This document shows, piece by piece, positions 5,127 through 6,553 of a stretch of 6,553 nt of DNA. This DNA is from Acidobacteriota bacterium. GTDB lineage: Bacteria; Acidobacteriota; UBA890; WLXD01. Position 1 is the first letter of the stretch, and each line of letters opens with the position of its first letter. A model generated the notes under the pieces. The model was given only the letters and a program-made list of their open reading frames with translations, had not been told where the DNA came from and made no database searches. The stretch is from NCBI GenBank assembly GCA_022571615.1, contig JACZXM010000180.1, forward strand, positions 1-6,553, written 5' to 3'. The translations under genes were made by a program, and so were the position numbers.

Positions 5127-6532
5127 TACCGGACAGCCTCGGAGAGGGTGAATCTTCTCTTTCCGGACTCCGTGACGCGGATCTCATCGACGAATTCCAC
5201 TGTGACAGCCAGATCGCCCAGCTGGTCCCTGATGTACCTGACCATCTCGGTTATGTCTGACTCGCCCGGCTGGACGCCGGATACCACCTTCCAGGTGATC
5301 GAACGGTCGACCGCCTGCACGACCTGGTACTGGGCAACCTTGAACTTTGCGGGCCACTCGAGCTGCTCCAACAAGTGCGTGAAGAACTCCCCATGGACCT
5401 TCTGGCCATTGGCGCCATGGATCATGTCGGAGACACGTCCGATGATCTCCTTAACCAGCGGCAGCTCTCTCCCGCAGGGGCATTTCCCCGACGCCCATCG
5501 CGCGAGATCGCCGTTCTTGTATCGGATGAACGGCATCGCCATATTATCCAGGTCGGTTATTACTACCTCGCCAGTCTCGTCGCCTTCCACGGGATGACCC
5601 CGCGCGTCGACTATCTCCAGGAGGCAGTGCTCGGCGCAGCTGTGGAGCCCCGAGTGTGCCTCGCACTCATATGCTATCGCCATGCACTCTGCGGATCCGT
5701 ACTGGTCGAACACCCGACAGCCGAAGGCCTCCTCGATCGTTCTCCGCTGCTGAGGAATGAGCATCTCAGCCGTGGTGCTGACCGCGCGCAAGGAGATCGG
5801 GTGGTGTTCCTGGGCCTGCGTTCGGGCCAGCGCCTCGAGTGCCGACACGTAGCCTCGCAGGAACACCGGGCGAATATCGGAGATCTGCCGGAGGTAGGCG
5901 CTTGCCCCCGTGTGGTCCATCATAAAGGCGTTGAACACGTGCTCGTTCCGGGCCCACGCCATCAGTCCAACGTAACGCCTCGCCACCAGTGGCCGGCGAA
6001 CCACCCGCGTGCCCCAGAGATTGGCGTAGCGGTCGCCTGGCGAGTACCCCATCCACGTCCACAGGCGGACGTACGATGCCCAGGCATGTTCCATGGAAGA
6101 CTGATCTCGCCACACGACAAGCGGAGCGCCCGTCGATCCTCCCGTCTGGGCCCTTCTTGCGGCGGATGGCGGGTCGGTGGCCAGCATCTCGTCGGCGTTG
6201 TTGCGTATTTCGTCCTTGGTCAGCAGGGGCAGGCGGGCGAAGTCGTCAATGGTCTTTATGTCCCCGGGGTGGGTCCCCGTTTCGTCAAACATGTGCCGGT
6301 AGAACGGGACATGGTCGTGCGCGTAGGCAAGGAGGCGCCGCAGCTTGGTAAGCTGGAGCTCTCGGAGCCGCTCTGCGCTCCACCACTGGCTGTCCAGGCT
6401 CTCCCGGAGTAACGAGGCCCCTGAGGGTCCCACGATCGATTTGATGGCCCTGCTGGCGCGACTCTGAAACGGGTGAACGGCCGAGAGGGTCGTTACCGCC
6501 TTGCGCAAGATCTGCGGTGACCGAGGTCCCAT
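5126..6532 (-). CDS. CapK/PaaK-family adenylate-forming ligase
   Basis: This 468-residue member of the phenylacetate-CoA ligase/CapK group of ANL enzymes activates a carboxylic acid with ATP as an acyl adenylate, usually passing it to a thiol. CapK proteins occur in capsule and exopolysaccharide clusters, where the substrate is generally unproven. Residues 55-80 (RLRELQLTKLRRLLAYAHDH then VPFYR) are the family's entry helix. Next come the phosphate loop TGGSTGAPL (130-138), DQYGSAE (276-282), IRYKNGDLA (336-344, Asp342 being the expected ribose contact), CPCGR (351-355) and, in the C-terminal lid, ESGKRRF (455-461) with Lys458 as candidate catalytic lysine. Cys290, Cys299, Cys351 and Cys353 could form the structural metal site seen in some relatives. 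ATG 6532 is the first start in view, but it lacks a good ribosome binding site and the frame stays open for the seven codons to the window edge, so the true start may lie upstream. It overlaps the next gene by one base. Confidence 0.88.
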   Translation of the reverse strand: MGPRSPQILRKAVTTLSAVHPFQSRASRAIKSIVGPSGASLLRESLDSQWWSAERLRELQLTKLRRLLAYAHDHVPFYRHMFDETGTHPGDIKTIDDFARLPLLTKDEIRNNADEMLATDPPSAARRAQTGGSTGAPLVVWRDQSSMEHAWASYVRLWTWMGYSPGDRYANLWGTRVVRRPLVARRYVGLMAWARNEHVFNAFMMDHTGASAYLRQISDIRPVFLRGYVSALEALARTQAQEHHPISLRAVSTTAEMLIPQQRRTIEEAFGCRVFDQYGSAECMAIAYECEAHSGLHSCAEHCLLEIVDARGHPVEGDETGEVVITDLDNMAMPFIRYKNGDLARWASGKCPCGRELPLVKEIIGRVSDMIHGANGQKVHGEFFTHLLEQLEWPAKFKVAQYQVVQAVDRSITWKVVSGVQPGESDITEMVRYIRDQLGDLAVTVEFVDEIRVTESGKRRFTLSEAVR

Positions 6533-6553
6533 GCACCGGTGCCCGTTCGGAAG

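Noticed and set aside
5375..6412. 345-codon open frame on the plus strand
   Set aside because: It lies wholly antisense to the well-supported CapK-type ligase, has no recognisable motif, and long antisense frames are common in GC-rich coding DNA.
1..6553. CRISPR array, tRNA, rRNA, insertion sequence or toxin-antitoxin pair
   Set aside because: There are no regularly spaced repeats, no transposase-like frames or terminal inverted repeats, no cloverleaf or rRNA-like stretches, and no small overlapping gene pairs.

Overview
The window looks like part of a bacterial surface or extracellular polysaccharide biosynthesis locus. Base composition is GC-rich (roughly 60% by eye). Genes are packed tightly, all on the minus strand, and four of the five main starts are GTG or TTG. 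This fits a GC-rich Gram-negative or deep-branching soil or sediment bacterium (Acidobacteriota, Myxococcota or candidate phyla of that style). The sequence alone does not fix the taxon, and nothing here marks a plasmid, phage or insertion sequence.

In transcription order (right to left) there are five main genes. First is a CapK/PaaK-family adenylate-forming ligase (6532-5126). It overlaps by one base a GT4 glycosyltransferase resembling the TuaC type (5126-3972). After a 147-base gap comes a second, dissimilar GT4 glycosyltransferase (3824-2670). Three bases later begins an AsnB-type glutamine-dependent amidotransferase (2666-738). After a 417-base stretch comes the N-terminal part of a two-domain oxidoreductase (alcohol-dehydrogenase-like start, 320 to beyond position 1), which uses a GTG start and runs off the window.

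The 417-base stretch (321-737) is the least ordinary part. Directly behind the amidotransferase lies a 46-codon open frame that reads as the last helices of a third GT4 glycosyltransferase with no catalytic body, so it is probably a deletion relic. Further along are an unexplained 41-codon open frame and a perfect 9-base inverted repeat. The repeat overlaps a candidate sigma-70-like promoter that would drive the oxidoreductase.

Working together, the two glycosyltransferases would add sugars to a lipid-linked glycan. The ligase would activate a carboxylic acid as an adenylate or thioester for decoration. The amidotransferase would convert a carboxylate, possibly a sugar uronate, into an amide using glutamine nitrogen, and the oxidoreductase would modify a sugar or sugar nucleotide. 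These pathway assignments are inference from family and neighbourhood. No polymerase, flippase or export gene is visible. I see no clearly new system; the points most worth checking are the amidotransferase active-site substitution, the glycosyltransferase relic and the palindrome/promoter.
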